The position numbers and the translations under genes were made by a program. Below the pieces are notes generated by a model. The model did not search any database. It had not been told where the DNA came from and worked only from the letters and a program-made list of their open reading frames with translations. Positions 9,819 through 17,442 of a DNA stretch of 64,000 nt are shown piece by piece. Location: the NCBI RefSeq assembly GCF_001570965.1, contig NZ_BCSR01000004.1:1-64000 (forward strand), given 5' to 3'. Each line of letters begins with the position of its first letter. Within the stretch, counting starts at the first letter, position 1. The stretch comes from Janibacter corallicola NBRC 107790. GTDB lineage: Bacteria > Actinomycetota > Actinomycetes > Actinomycetales > Dermatophilaceae.

Positions 9819-9846
9819 GACGAAGGGGGCGTGCGCCCCCTTCGTC
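9819..9846 (+). terminator. Hairpin terminator behind tRNA-Sec
   Basis: A perfect 12-bp inverted repeat, GACGAAGGGGGC / GCCCCCTTCGTC with a GTGC loop, begins 5 nt after the tRNA CCA. No T-run follows, as is common in actinobacteria. Both arms contain the dispersed motif CGAAGGGGGC. It could end the tRNA transcript or mark processing between tRNA-Sec and selA. Confidence 0.75.
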
Positions 9847-9867
9847 CCCACAGGAAGGGAGCTGCCG

Positions 9868-11199
9868 GTGAGCCAGTCCGACCCCCGCCGCGCCATCCCG
9901 CGGACGGACTCCGTCCTCGCGCAGGCCCCCTTCGTCGACGCCGCCCGGCGGCTCGGGCGGACCACCGTCCGAGCCGCCGTCGCGGTCGCCCAGGAGCGCG
10001 CCCGGGAGGGCGAGATCGCGCCCGACGAGGTCGCGGCCACGGCGCTGGCGACGCTGCCGCTGCGCGCCTCCTCGCTGACCCCGGTGCTCAACGCGACCGG
10101 GGTCGTCGTGCACACGAACCTCGGCCGGGCGCCCCTCTCCAGCAGTGCGATCGAGGCGGTGATGGACGCCTGCGGGTACGTCGACGTCGAGATGGACCTC
10201 CCGAGCGGGCGCCGCAGCAGCCGCGGCGTCGGAGCGGTCGAGGCGCTGACGACGGCCGTCCCCGGCGCAGGCGGTGCCCTCGCGGTGAACAACGGCGCCG
10301 CGGCACTCGTGCTCGCCACGACCGCGCTCGCGGCCGGGCGAGAGGTGGTGATCTCCCGGGGGGAGATGGTCGAGATCGGTGACGGCTTCCGGCTGCCGGA
10401 CCTCATCGCCTCCACCGGGGCCCGGCTGCGTGAGGTCGGAACGACCAATCGCACCCACCTGCGGGACTACACCGACGCGATCGGCCGGGAGACCGGGTGC
10501 GTGCTCAAGGTGCACCCGAGCAACTTCCGCATCGACGGCTTCGTCTCCGGCGTCGGGCTGGAGGAGCTGCGCGGGCTCACCCGGCCGGACGGCACCCCCG
10601 TGCCCGTCGTCGCCGACATCGGCTCCGGCCTGCTCGCCCCCGACCCCGCCCTGCCGGACGAGCCGGACGCGGCGACGTCGCTGCGCCACGGGGCGAACCT
10701 CGTCACGGCCAGCGGGGACAAGCTCCTCGGCGGCCCCCAGGCCGGACTGCTGCTCGGCGACGCGGAGCTCGTCGAGCACCTCCGTCGCCACCCGCTCGCC
10801 CGGGCACTGCGCGTGGACAAGCTGACCCTGGCCGCCCTCGAGGCGACCGTGCGCGGCGGAGCGACACCGGTGAGTGACTCCCTGCACGCGGATGCAGACG
10901 ACCTGCGCGAGCGGGCCGAGCGGCTCGCGGCCAGGCTGGAGCGGGAGGTCGTGGCCGTCCGGGGACGGGTCGGCGGCGGCGGCGGGCCCGGAGTTCCGCT
11001 GCCCGGGTGGGCCGTCGAGGTGCCGGAGGCCGCGGTGGCTCGGCTGCGGGACCCCCGCGACGGCATGCCGGTGGTCCTGGCCCGGGTCGACGACGGTCGG
11101 GGCCTGCTTGACCTGCGGTGCGTGCCACCGGAGCAGGACGAGGACCTCGAGACGGCCACGCGTGCGGCGCTCGCCGAGATCGGGGCGCCCGAGCCATGA
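9868..11199 (+). CDS. selA: L-seryl-tRNA(Sec) selenium transferase
   Basis: PLP enzyme that converts Ser-tRNA-Sec to Sec-tRNA-Sec using selenophosphate. The 443-residue product has the N-terminal domain, the block LNATGVVVHTNLGRAPLS, and the PLP lysine in TASGDKLLGGPQAG (K285). Length is close to E. coli SelA (463). I chose GTG 9868 because an AGGAAGGGA ribosome site precedes it and the upstream frame runs through the tRNA and its hairpin. Its TGA overlaps the ATG of selB by 4 bp, so the two are translationally coupled. Confidence 0.95.
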   Translation: MSQSDPRRAIPRTDSVLAQAPFVDAARRLGRTTVRAAVAVAQERAREGEIAPDEVAATALATLPLRASSLTPVLNATGVVVHTNLGRAPLSSSAIEAVMDACGYVDVEMDLPSGRRSSRGVGAVEALTTAVPGAGGALAVNNGAAALVLATTALAAGREVVISRGEMVEIGDGFRLPDLIASTGARLREVGTTNRTHLRDYTDAIGRETGCVLKVHPSNFRIDGFVSGVGLEELRGLTRPDGTPVPVVADIGSGLLAPDPALPDEPDAATSLRHGANLVTASGDKLLGGPQAGLLLGDAELVEHLRRHPLARALRVDKLTLAALEATVRGGATPVSDSLHADADDLRERAERLAARLEREVVAVRGRVGGGGGPGVPLPGWAVEVPEAAVARLRDPRDGMPVVLARVDDGRGLLDLRCVPPEQDEDLETATRAALAEIGAPEP

Positions 11200-13073
11200 G
11201 GAGGGTGCTGGCCACGGCCGGCCACGTCGACCACGGCAAGTCCACCCTCGTGCGGGCCCTGACCGGGCGCGACCCGGACCGGTTGGCCGAGGAGCGCGAC
11301 CGGGGCCTGACCATCGAGCTCGGCTTCGTCTGGACCGGGCTGCCCGGTGGCGCCGACGTCGCCTTCGTCGACGTGCCGGGCCACCAGCGCTTCATCGGGA
11401 CCATGCTCGCCGGGCTCGGCCCTTCTCCCGCGGTGGTCTTCGTCGTCGCGGCGGACCAGGGCTGGCAGGAGCAGAGCAGCGAGCACCTCGCCGCGGTGCA
11501 GGCGCTCGGCATCCGCGACGGACTCCTCGTCATCACGCGGGCGGACCTCGCCGACGAGGGGCGCCGCGCCGAGGTCGCGCGCGAGGCCACGACCCGTCTC
11601 GCGGGAGCGGGCCTGGACCTCCCGGCGACCGTCGTCTCCGCCACAACGGGTGAGGGGATGGAGCAGCTGCGGGAGGCGCTGGAGGCGCTCGTGGTCCGGA
11701 TGCCCGAGCCGGATGCCGAGGCCCCGGTGCGGCTGTGGAGCGACCGATCCTTCGTCATCAAGGGCGCCGGGACCGTCGTCACCGGGACCCTCGGCGCGGG
11801 CACCGTCCGGATCGGGGACCGGTTGCTGCTGCTGGAGCACGGTCGGTCACGGGAGGTGGTCGTCCGCGGCCTGCACAGCGAGGACGAGGCGCGCGCGGCG
11901 ATCGCCCCCGTCTCGCGGGCCGCGGTGAACCTGCGCCGGGCCGAGGGCGTCGGGCGCTCGGTCGTGCTGCTGACCCCGGGCGCCTTCGAGCTGGCGGCGA
12001 GCGTGGACGTCGCCCTCGCCCCGGTGGGCACCGGCCTCCTCGGGGACGAGCCCACGGGGACCGATCCCGGTGCCGTGGCGCACCCCCCGGAGCGGGCGAC
12101 ACTCCACGTGGGCACGACCGGCACCGGGGTGCACGTGCGACCGCTCGGTGACGGCTGGGCCCGGTTGTCGGCCGCCGAGGAGCTGGCGTGGCGGGTCGGG
12201 GACCGCGCGATCCTGCGCGACCCGGGCAGCCGCCGCATCTGGTCGGTGCGCGTGGTAGACGTCGATCCGCTGCCGCTACGGCGTCGCGGTGCTCCCCGAC
12301 GCCGCGCCGAGGCCCTCGCGGCAGGCGACTCCTCCGGGTCGGCGAGCGGGCTCGCTGCACTGCGGCTGCGGTCCCGGTCCGCCGACACCGAGATGCGCCT
12401 GCGGCGCCTCGATCTGCCCGTGCCTGCCGGAGCAGCCACCATCGGGCCCTGGCGCGTCGATCCAACCGCCTCGGCGCACTGGCGCGACCGGCTCGTCGAC
12501 GCCGTCACCGCGCACCACCGCGACCACCCCGTCAGCGCGGGCCTGTCGATGGCCGACGCCGCCCGCGCGCTCGGCCTGCCCGAGCACCTGCGCGACCCCC
12601 GGGACGGGGGGAGCCTCGGCGACGAGGCCGATCCCCCTGCGGTCGGCCTCGTCCGCCACCTGGCACCGGCGGCGGGACTCGCGATCACCGACGGGCGGGT
12701 GCACGACCCCTCGGCCGTCGGCCTCGCCGACGCCGAGGGCGCCGTCGCCTCGCTCGAGACGAAGCTGCGCGGCTCCCCCTTCGTCGCGCCGGAGCGTGGT
12801 GAACTCGCGGACCTCGGCCTGGGAGCCGCAGAGCTCGCCGCCGCCGAACGGCTCGGCCGGGTGCTCCGCCTGCCCGACGACGTCGTGCTCCTGCCCGACG
12901 GCCCGGCCCGCGCGATGCGGGTGCTCGCCGGCCTGGACCAGCCGTTCACCCTCAGCGAGGCGCGGCAGGCACTGGGCACCACCCGCCGCGTCGCCGTCCC
13001 CCTGCTGGAGCACCTCGACTCCCGCGGCTGGACACGTCGGGTCGACGGCCGGCTGCGTGAGGTGGTGCGCTGA
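11196..13073 (+). CDS. selB: Selenocysteine-specific elongation factor
   Basis: GTPase that carries Sec-tRNA-Sec to UGA codons marked by a SECIS hairpin. The 625-residue product shows G1 GHVDHGKS (9-16), G2 RGLTIELGF (36-44) and G3 DVPGHQRF (59-66), then EF-Tu-like beta-barrel domains and a C-terminal winged-helix region that binds SECIS RNA. The G4 site reads ITRADL (113-118) rather than the canonical NKxD; Asn is replaced by Thr and Lys by Arg. The rest of the domain is intact, and I believe related actinobacterial SelBs share this variant, so I treat it as functional. ATG 11196 overlaps the selA stop. Confidence 0.94.
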   Translation: MRRVLATAGHVDHGKSTLVRALTGRDPDRLAEERDRGLTIELGFVWTGLPGGADVAFVDVPGHQRFIGTMLAGLGPSPAVVFVVAADQGWQEQSSEHLAAVQALGIRDGLLVITRADLADEGRRAEVAREATTRLAGAGLDLPATVVSATTGEGMEQLREALEALVVRMPEPDAEAPVRLWSDRSFVIKGAGTVVTGTLGAGTVRIGDRLLLLEHGRSREVVVRGLHSEDEARAAIAPVSRAAVNLRRAEGVGRSVVLLTPGAFELAASVDVALAPVGTGLLGDEPTGTDPGAVAHPPERATLHVGTTGTGVHVRPLGDGWARLSAAEELAWRVGDRAILRDPGSRRIWSVRVVDVDPLPLRRRGAPRRRAEALAAGDSSGSASGLAALRLRSRSADTEMRLRRLDLPVPAGAATIGPWRVDPTASAHWRDRLVDAVTAHHRDHPVSAGLSMADAARALGLPEHLRDPRDGGSLGDEADPPAVGLVRHLAPAAGLAITDGRVHDPSAVGLADAEGAVASLETKLRGSPFVAPERGELADLGLGAAELAAAERLGRVLRLPDDVVLLPDGPARAMRVLAGLDQPFTLSEARQALGTTRRVAVPLLEHLDSRGWTRRVDGRLREVVR

Positions 13074-13076
13074 GCT

Positions 13077-13107
13077 GACGAAGGGGGCCGAGCCGGCCCC
13101 CTTCGTC
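13077..13107. terminator. Bidirectional terminator between selB and the OsmC gene
   Basis: A perfect 13-bp stem (GACGAAGGGGGCC / GGCCCCCTTCGTC) with a 5-nt loop lies in the 41-bp gap between the convergent selB and OsmC stops, and can serve both. As with the hairpin behind tRNA-Sec, each arm is a copy of CGAAGGGGGC in opposite orientation. Confidence 0.8.
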
Positions 13108-13114
13108 CCTCGGC

Positions 13115-13594
13115 TCAGGCGGCGGGCGCCGCCACCTGCACGCGGGTGCTCACCGGCACCCCGTTGGTGAGGTTGTCCGCGACCGGGCAGTGGGTGGCCA
13201 CGGCGTCCTCGAGGCGCCGGTAGGAGGCCTCGCTCTCCGGGCCGGTGAGGTCGACCTTCAGCTCGATGCCCTCGTAGCCCGGCCGGACCCCCTCCTCCGT
13301 GCCGAAGAACCCGGCGAGGTCGATGTCGCCCGTGAGCTCGACGTCCACACCGTCCAGCTGCAGGCCGAGCTTCTGGGCCCAGACCTGGTAGCTGATGACC
13401 GTGCACGAGGCGAGCGCGGCGAGCAGGTGCTCGATCGGGTTGGCCCCCTTGTCGGTCCCACCGAGCGAGGCCGGCTCGTCGATCGTGAACTCGTGCGTCC
13501 CCGCGGTGATCTCGACCTCGGTGGCCGTCCCCCGCACGAGGGAACCCCCGACCGTGATGGTCAGCTGGGTGTCCTTGGTGGCCGTCTGCGTCAT
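13115..13594 (-). CDS. OsmC/Ohr-family protein
   Basis: A 159-residue OsmC-fold protein. Two redox cysteines are present, in LAALASCTVISY and in ATHCPVADN, the reactive pair that reduces organic hydroperoxides in Ohr/OsmC. The central insert on the DVELTGDIDL strand and the SCTV motif look more like the general OsmC branch than Ohr, so the natural substrate is open. It has its own long leader containing a SAM-IV riboswitch (13624-13738), with AGGAG just before the start, so its expression should depend on S-adenosylmethionine. That suggests a role in sulfur metabolism rather than, or besides, peroxide stress. Confidence 0.85.
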   Translation of the reverse strand: MTQTATKDTQLTITVGGSLVRGTATEVEITAGTHEFTIDEPASLGGTDKGANPIEHLLAALASCTVISYQVWAQKLGLQLDGVDVELTGDIDLAGFFGTEEGVRPGYEGIELKVDLTGPESEASYRRLEDAVATHCPVADNLTNGVPVSTRVQVAAPAA

Positions 13595-13623
13595 GGCATG
13601 CTCCTGTCACTCAGGGCTCTGGC

Positions 13624-13738
13624 GAACCCGCGCTTGCCGCGACCGGTCGGTCGCGGCCAGGTCCTCACCCGGGGCACCCCACCGTGGGTGGAGGGTTGCC
13701 GCCCAGCCAGCCGGGGCTTCGCGCTGGGGCTCATGACC
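13624..13738 (-). ncRNA. SAM-IV riboswitch
   Basis: Read on the minus strand, the leader of the OsmC gene closely follows the SAM-IV class I know from actinobacteria: 5' GGTCATGAG (P1 side, 13738-13730), GCCCCGGCT, the core GGCGGCAACCCTCC, GGTGGGGTGCCCCGGGTGA, GACCTGG, a GCGACCG/CGGTCGC hairpin, and the pseudoknot tail GGCAAGCGCGGGT ending near 13624. The GCAACC core binds SAM in the SAM-I/SAM-IV clan. It ends about 30 nt before the start codon, so control may be at translation initiation. Identification is from memory of the consensus. Confidence 0.9.
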
Positions 13739-13776
13739 TGCACATAACGTGACATGCATGGCTCCATAATGTCCAC

Positions 13777-14508
13777 TTATGGATTGCCGGTCTCAGCATG
13801 TGGCGCACCGGTCTCCGGTGAGCCGGTGCGCAGCTCGACGGTGAAGATCGGCAGGAAGAGCTGGGCCAACGGCCCGATGGCCACGGCGTAGAGCGCGGTG
13901 CCGATGCCGACGGCACCGCCGAGCAGCCAGCCGACCACGACGACGGTCACCTCGATCCCGGTGCGCACCAACCGGATCGAGCGCCCGGTGACCTGCGACA
14001 GCCCGGTCATCAGCCCGTCGCGCGGGCCGGGCCCGAACTGCGAGCCGATGTACATCCCGGTCGCGACCCCGTTGAGCACGACGCCGCCCACGAGGAGCAG
14101 GACGCGCCAGCCGAGGTGCTCCGGCGGCTCGAGGACGGAGAGCACGACATCCGCGGAGGGGCCGATGAGCAGGGCATTGCCGATGGTCCCGACGCCCGGC
14201 TTCTGGCGAAGGGGGATCCACGCCAGGAGGACGAGGAGGGAGACCCCGACGACGATCGAGCCGAAGGTCAGGGGGACGTGGTGCGAGACACCGACGTGGA
14301 GGACGTCCCAGGGGATCTGCCCGAGGGTGCCGCGGATGACGAGCGCCATGGACGCGCCGTACAGGAAGAGGCCGATCAGCAGCATCGGCAGTCGCAGCAG
14401 CAGCCGGCCGGCCCGCAGCTGGGCGAGGGGGCCGATGTCGGCCAACTCGCGGGTGCGGCCCCGGGAGGCTCCGACACGGCTGGGACCCGGTCCTCTGGTG
14501 GCGCTCAT
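13777..14508 (-). CDS. YczE/YitT-type membrane protein
   Basis: A 243-residue integral membrane protein with about six hydrophobic helices. The family signature is visible: LFLYGASMALVIRG near residue 45, GQIPWDVLHVG, GVGTIGNALLIGPSADVVL and GSQFGPGPRDGLMTGL. YczE-like proteins are of uncertain role; some sit beside MocR regulators or transporters. ATG 14508 was chosen over longer upstream frames, because those run into the neighbouring gene, from whose stop it is separated by 4 bp. It probably shares a transcript with the HExxH membrane protein upstream, while the OsmC gene downstream has its own leader. Confidence 0.82.
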   Translation of the reverse strand: MSATRGPGPSRVGASRGRTRELADIGPLAQLRAGRLLLRLPMLLIGLFLYGASMALVIRGTLGQIPWDVLHVGVSHHVPLTFGSIVVGVSLLVLLAWIPLRQKPGVGTIGNALLIGPSADVVLSVLEPPEHLGWRVLLLVGGVVLNGVATGMYIGSQFGPGPRDGLMTGLSQVTGRSIRLVRTGIEVTVVVVGWLLGGAVGIGTALYAVAIGPLAQLFLPIFTVELRTGSPETGAPHAETGNP

Positions 14509-14512
14509 GGCC

Positions 14513-15505
14513 CTAGTGTGCGCTGCCCCGGAACCACCCTCGGCTGTGCACCGGGCAGCGGCCCTCCTCGCCGGTGTCGCGGGCCGACCGCCCGCCCACG
14601 AGCACGCGGCTGGCCCACCGGATGCGGCGACGGATGAGCAGCAGGACGACGACGGCGGTGATGCCGACCGGGCCCCAGAGCGGATCGGGACCGAAGTCGG
14701 GGGGCGTGTCGTAGCCCCCGTCCCCGAGACCCGCCGCGCGCTCGAAGTGGTTGCGGGAGAGGGGGAAGACGAGGCTGTCCAGGTAGTACGCCACCGGCAG
14801 GGCCATCGGCCCGCCGGCCACGGTGGCGATGGTCCACTGGTCGACGTGCCGGGACTCGTGGCGGCCGATCGCCTCGACCTGCTCGGGGTGGGCAGTGGCA
14901 TCCGACCCGAATTGCACGTACGTCTCCTGCCCCGGGAGTGCGGAGCCCGCCTGGTCCGCTTCGGGGACCCAGCTGACGAAGACGTCGCCGATGACGCTGC
15001 CGCCACCACCGGGGGCCGGGGGTGGCGGGAAGGCCACGAGCACCGCGGACCCGGAGCAGTGGCTCATCCCCAGCGCGCCCGTTGCCATGAGCATCACGCC
15101 GCTGGTCGGCGCCGTGACGGCCGAGCGGGTCCTCCCCCACCAGCCGGACGACGAAGGGGGCCGCCCCGGGCCCTCCTCGGCCACGACCTCCTCGGCGCCG
15201 CTGGTGAAGCGCGTGCTGCACTGGTCCAGGGGACCCGCCGCCGCCTGGGTCCGCACGGCGGCACCGAGGAGAAGCAGCACGGCGAATCCGGCGACCGCCA
15301 CGACGCCGGCCCGCTGGTGCCGGTGGCAGACCGTGCAGGACGCCGCCCTCTCCCGACGGCGCCGACGCGCGAAGGGGAGCAGCCACAGGACGAGGCCGGC
15401 CACCCCGAGGCACAGCAGCACTGCTGCACCGAGGAGCAGGTGGAGCACCCACTGCGGTGACAGCCTGGCTCCGGGCCTGGTCCCGGCGCGGCTCCCTTCG
15501 TCCAT
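14513..15505 (-). CDS. Membrane protein with HExxH metallopeptidase-like motif
   Basis: I do not recognise this 330-residue family. It has a hydrophobic helix at about 20-45, an Arg-rich stretch, C57-x-x-C60-H61, a second helix at about 67-86, a large hydrophilic domain, and a final helix at about 278-292 followed by a basic tail. The hydrophilic domain contains AIGRHESRHVDQW with H216-E217-x-x-H220, a zincin-like motif of the kind seen in HE-x-x-H-x-x-QW proteins that sit near membranes. The RRRRRRE stretch suggests the Cys pair faces the cytosol, so it is more likely a zinc site than a haem site. The gene is followed after 4 bp by the YczE gene. Confidence 0.6.
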   Translation of the reverse strand: MDEGSRAGTRPGARLSPQWVLHLLLGAAVLLCLGVAGLVLWLLPFARRRRRERAASCTVCHRHQRAGVVAVAGFAVLLLLGAAVRTQAAAGPLDQCSTRFTSGAEEVVAEEGPGRPPSSSGWWGRTRSAVTAPTSGVMLMATGALGMSHCSGSAVLVAFPPPPAPGGGGSVIGDVFVSWVPEADQAGSALPGQETYVQFGSDATAHPEQVEAIGRHESRHVDQWTIATVAGGPMALPVAYYLDSLVFPLSRNHFERAAGLGDGGYDTPPDFGPDPLWGPVGITAVVVLLLIRRRIRWASRVLVGGRSARDTGEEGRCPVHSRGWFRGSAH

Positions 15506-15596
15506 GGGAACCCCTCATCTCGCCGGAGGCCGCGCACGACGGCGGCTCGCGACGAGCCTACCCACCCCGGCCTCGCGGGAGCCGGGAGTGAGGCGA

Positions 15597-16487
15597 TCAG
15601 TCTCCGACGGTCTTCTTCGCCCGGGCGACGACCTTCTTGTCCGGCGCGAAGACGACCGCCCGGTCCTTGCCCTCGTAGTCGAACTGGTTGAGGAAGAAGC
15701 GGATCGCGTTGATCCGCCCACGCTTCTTGTCGTTGGACTTGATGACCGTCCACGGGGCGTGCTTGGTGTCGGTGCGCTCGAACATCGCCTCCTTCGCCGC
15801 CGTGTAGTCCTCCCACCGGTCGAGGCTCTCGAGGTCCATCGGGGAGAGCTTCCACCGGCGCACCGGGTCGATCTGCCGGATCGCGAAGCGGGTGCGCTGC
15901 TCCTGCTGGGTCACCGAGAACCACATCTTGGTCACGTGGACACCGGCCTCGGTGAGCATCCGCTCGATGCGCGGCGCCTGTCCCATGAAGACCTCGTACT
16001 GCTCATCGGTGCAGAAGCCCATGACCCGCTCGACACCGGCGCGGTTGTACCAGGAGCGGTCGAACATGACGATCTCGCCGCTCGTGGGCAGGTGCTGGAG
16101 GTAGCGCTGGAAGTACCACTGCCCCTCCTCCCGATCGGAGGGCTTGGTCAGGGCCACGACCCGGGCACCCCGGGGGTTGAGGTGCTCGGTGAAGCGCTTG
16201 ATCGTCCCGCCCTTGCCGGCCGCGTCCCGCCCCTCGAAGAGGATGACGAACTTCCGGCCGGTGTCATGGGCCCAGTACTGGAACTTCAGCAGCTCGATCT
16301 GGAGCAGGTACTTCTCGACGTCGTAGTCGAAACGGGTCATCAACTCCTCGTAGGGGTAGTTCTCCCGCCAGGTCTCGACCGCGCGACCGTCCGGGGCGAT
16401 GAGCATGGGGTCATCGCCCTGGTCGTCGCGAACCGTGTAGCCCTCGTCGATCAGCCGGTCGATGTACTCGCGCAGGTTCTGCTGCAT
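15597..16487 (-). CDS. ppk2: Polyphosphate kinase 2
   Basis: Transfers phosphate between polyphosphate and nucleotides. The 296-residue product has the PPK2 blocks in order: EGRDAAGKGGTIKR (Walker A), ALTKPSDREEGQWYFQRY, MFDRSWYNRAGVERVMGFC (Walker B/lid), MWFSVTQQEQRTRF and IKSNDKKRGRINA. Length and the single domain fit class I PPK2, which usually phosphorylates nucleoside diphosphates. ATG 16487 is preferred to an in-frame TTG 21 bp upstream, as other family members begin close to the helix YIDRLIDEGY. It is divergent from ybaK across a 357-bp gap holding repeats. Confidence 0.93.
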   Translation of the reverse strand: MQQNLREYIDRLIDEGYTVRDDQGDDPMLIAPDGRAVETWRENYPYEELMTRFDYDVEKYLLQIELLKFQYWAHDTGRKFVILFEGRDAAGKGGTIKRFTEHLNPRGARVVALTKPSDREEGQWYFQRYLQHLPTSGEIVMFDRSWYNRAGVERVMGFCTDEQYEVFMGQAPRIERMLTEAGVHVTKMWFSVTQQEQRTRFAIRQIDPVRRWKLSPMDLESLDRWEDYTAAKEAMFERTDTKHAPWTVIKSNDKKRGRINAIRFFLNQFDYEGKDRAVVFAPDKKVVARAKKTVGD

Positions 16488-16536
16488 GGGTCGTGGATAG
16501 CACCCCAAGGTGTCCAGCAGGTAACGGTCCGGCGCT

Positions 16537-16801
16537 GAGGTGCGAGGCCACCCGCGGTGGCCCCTGAGGTGCGAGCGTGCGCGCGGCTCATGCGCTACTC
16601 ACGGGTACTACACCACGCTGCGCGTAGCCAGTGAAGTGGATTCCCGGAAACTCAAGGTTCTGTTGGCTCTCGACGTCTGAGAGTGGTGTCGTACCCGCGA
16701 GTCACTTGGTGAACCGGAGCGGCGCTGGGTGCCACGACTGCAGATCGCACCGCTCACGCGAAACGTAGGACCCGAGCAGCCACCGGTCCCCGAGGTGCGA
16801 G
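16537..16801 (+). repeat. Three copies of GAGGTGCGAG flanking the inverted-repeat element
   Basis: GAGGTGCGAG occurs at 16537-16546, 16566-16575 and 16792-16801. The second and third copies share further downstream matches (GC-rich GCGCG/CCGCGG) and bracket the 125-bp element. This could mean that a promoter-proximal segment was split by insertion of the element, or a tandem operator. Confidence 0.4.
16579..16703 (-). repeat. Dispersed 125-bp inverted-repeat element, copy A
   Basis: The reverse complement of this stretch aligns end to end without gaps to 52380-52504, with about 80% identity by hand count. Each copy starts with ACTCGCGGGTAC and ends with a near-complement (GTACCCGTGAGT), giving imperfect terminal inverted repeats of about 19 bp, followed by a conserved TGAGCCGCGCG tail. 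The most conserved internal block is CTCTCAGACGTCGAGAG, itself a hairpin. No coding capacity and no clear target duplication. MITE-like or structured-RNA origin are both possible. Confidence 0.75.
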
Positions 16802-16844
16802 CACGCCCGCGGCCGGGCCCCGAAACCACTGGCAGGCTGACCCC

Positions 16845-17348
16845 ATGAGCAGGAGAGCGAAGGGGGGCGGCGCCACCCCCGCGACGAAGGCGCTGTCGGC
16901 AGCCGGACACGAGTTCGTCGAACGCGCCTACGAGCACGACCCGGCCGCCGCCTCGTACGGGCTCGAGGCCGCCGAGGCACTCGGGGTGGAGCCGGAGCGG
17001 GTCCTCAAGACCCTGCTCGCCCAGACCGACCTGACCCGCGACCACGGCCTCGTCGTGGCCATCGTCCCCGTCGACCACCAGCTGGACCTCAAGGCGGTCG
17101 CCGCCGCCGTCGGCGCGAAGAAGGCGAGCATGGCCGACCCCGCCGGCGCGGAGCGGGCGACCGGGTACGTCGTGGGCGGCATCAGCCCGATCGGCCAGAA
17201 GCGCTCTCTGACAACGGTGCTCGACGAGTCGGCCATGTCTCACGAGACGATCCTCGTCAGCGGGGGTCGCCGCGGCTTCGACATCGAGCTCGCGCCGAGC
17301 GACCTCGTCGAGGTGACCCGCGCCTTCATCGCAACCATCGGGAGATAG
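16845..17348 (+). CDS. ybaK: Cys-tRNA(Pro)/aminoacyl-tRNA deacylase (YbaK/EbsC family)
   Basis: Trans-editing enzyme that hydrolyses Cys-tRNA-Pro or similar mischarged tRNAs. The 167-residue product matches the YbaK fold: residues about 18-60 (AGHEFVERAYEHD...LGVEPERVLKTLLAQTD), the conserved KK in VGAKKASMAD, and the family block TGYVVGGISPIGQKR. The YbaK catalytic lysine region is intact. It stands alone after a long upstream gap and converges on the DUF952 gene across an unusual structured repeat. Confidence 0.9.
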   Translation: MSRRAKGGGATPATKALSAAGHEFVERAYEHDPAAASYGLEAAEALGVEPERVLKTLLAQTDLTRDHGLVVAIVPVDHQLDLKAVAAAVGAKKASMADPAGAERATGYVVGGISPIGQKRSLTTVLDESAMSHETILVSGGRRGFDIELAPSDLVEVTRAFIATIGR

Positions 17349-17360
17349 GGCAGCGAGCAG

Positions 17361-17435
17361 ATGGACTGCAGTTCGGTCTGCTGGGAACGAGTTCCCGCGG
17401 CCCCTCGCCCTCGTCGGCGGCGAGCTGCAGTCCAT
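17361..17435. repeat. Multi-branched inverted repeat between convergent genes
   Basis: ATGGACTGCAG (17361-17371) pairs with CTGCAGTCCAT (17425-17435); three more pairs, including a G-T wobble, can extend the stem to 14 bp. Inside are a near-perfect small hairpin GGGAACGAGTTCCC (17383-17396) and a third possible hairpin CTCGCC / GGCGAG (17404-17409 / 17419-17424), which would compete with the base of the outer stem. The whole could fold into a three-way-junction RNA. It lies between the ybaK and DUF952 stops, so a bidirectional terminator is the simplest reading. Confidence 0.6.
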
Positions 17436-17442
17436 GTGCGCG

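Larger units (their letters stand above)
16488..16844. other. Long intergenic region between divergent ppk2 and ybaK
   Basis: No credible gene. The 357 bp hold a 125-bp terminal-inverted-repeat element (16579-16703) and three copies of GAGGTGCGAG (16537-16546, 16566-16575, 16792-16801). Promoters for both flanking genes must lie here, but I cannot place convincing -10/-35 pairs. Confidence 0.6.

Noticed and set aside
15323-15337. CxxCH in the HExxH membrane protein as a haem c site
   Set aside because: It follows an Arg-rich stretch after the first helix, so it should face the cytosol, and no other cytochrome maturation context is seen.
16579-16703. Copy A as the ppk2 or ybaK promoter
   Set aside because: The same sequence occurs between two convergent genes at 52380, where no promoter is needed.
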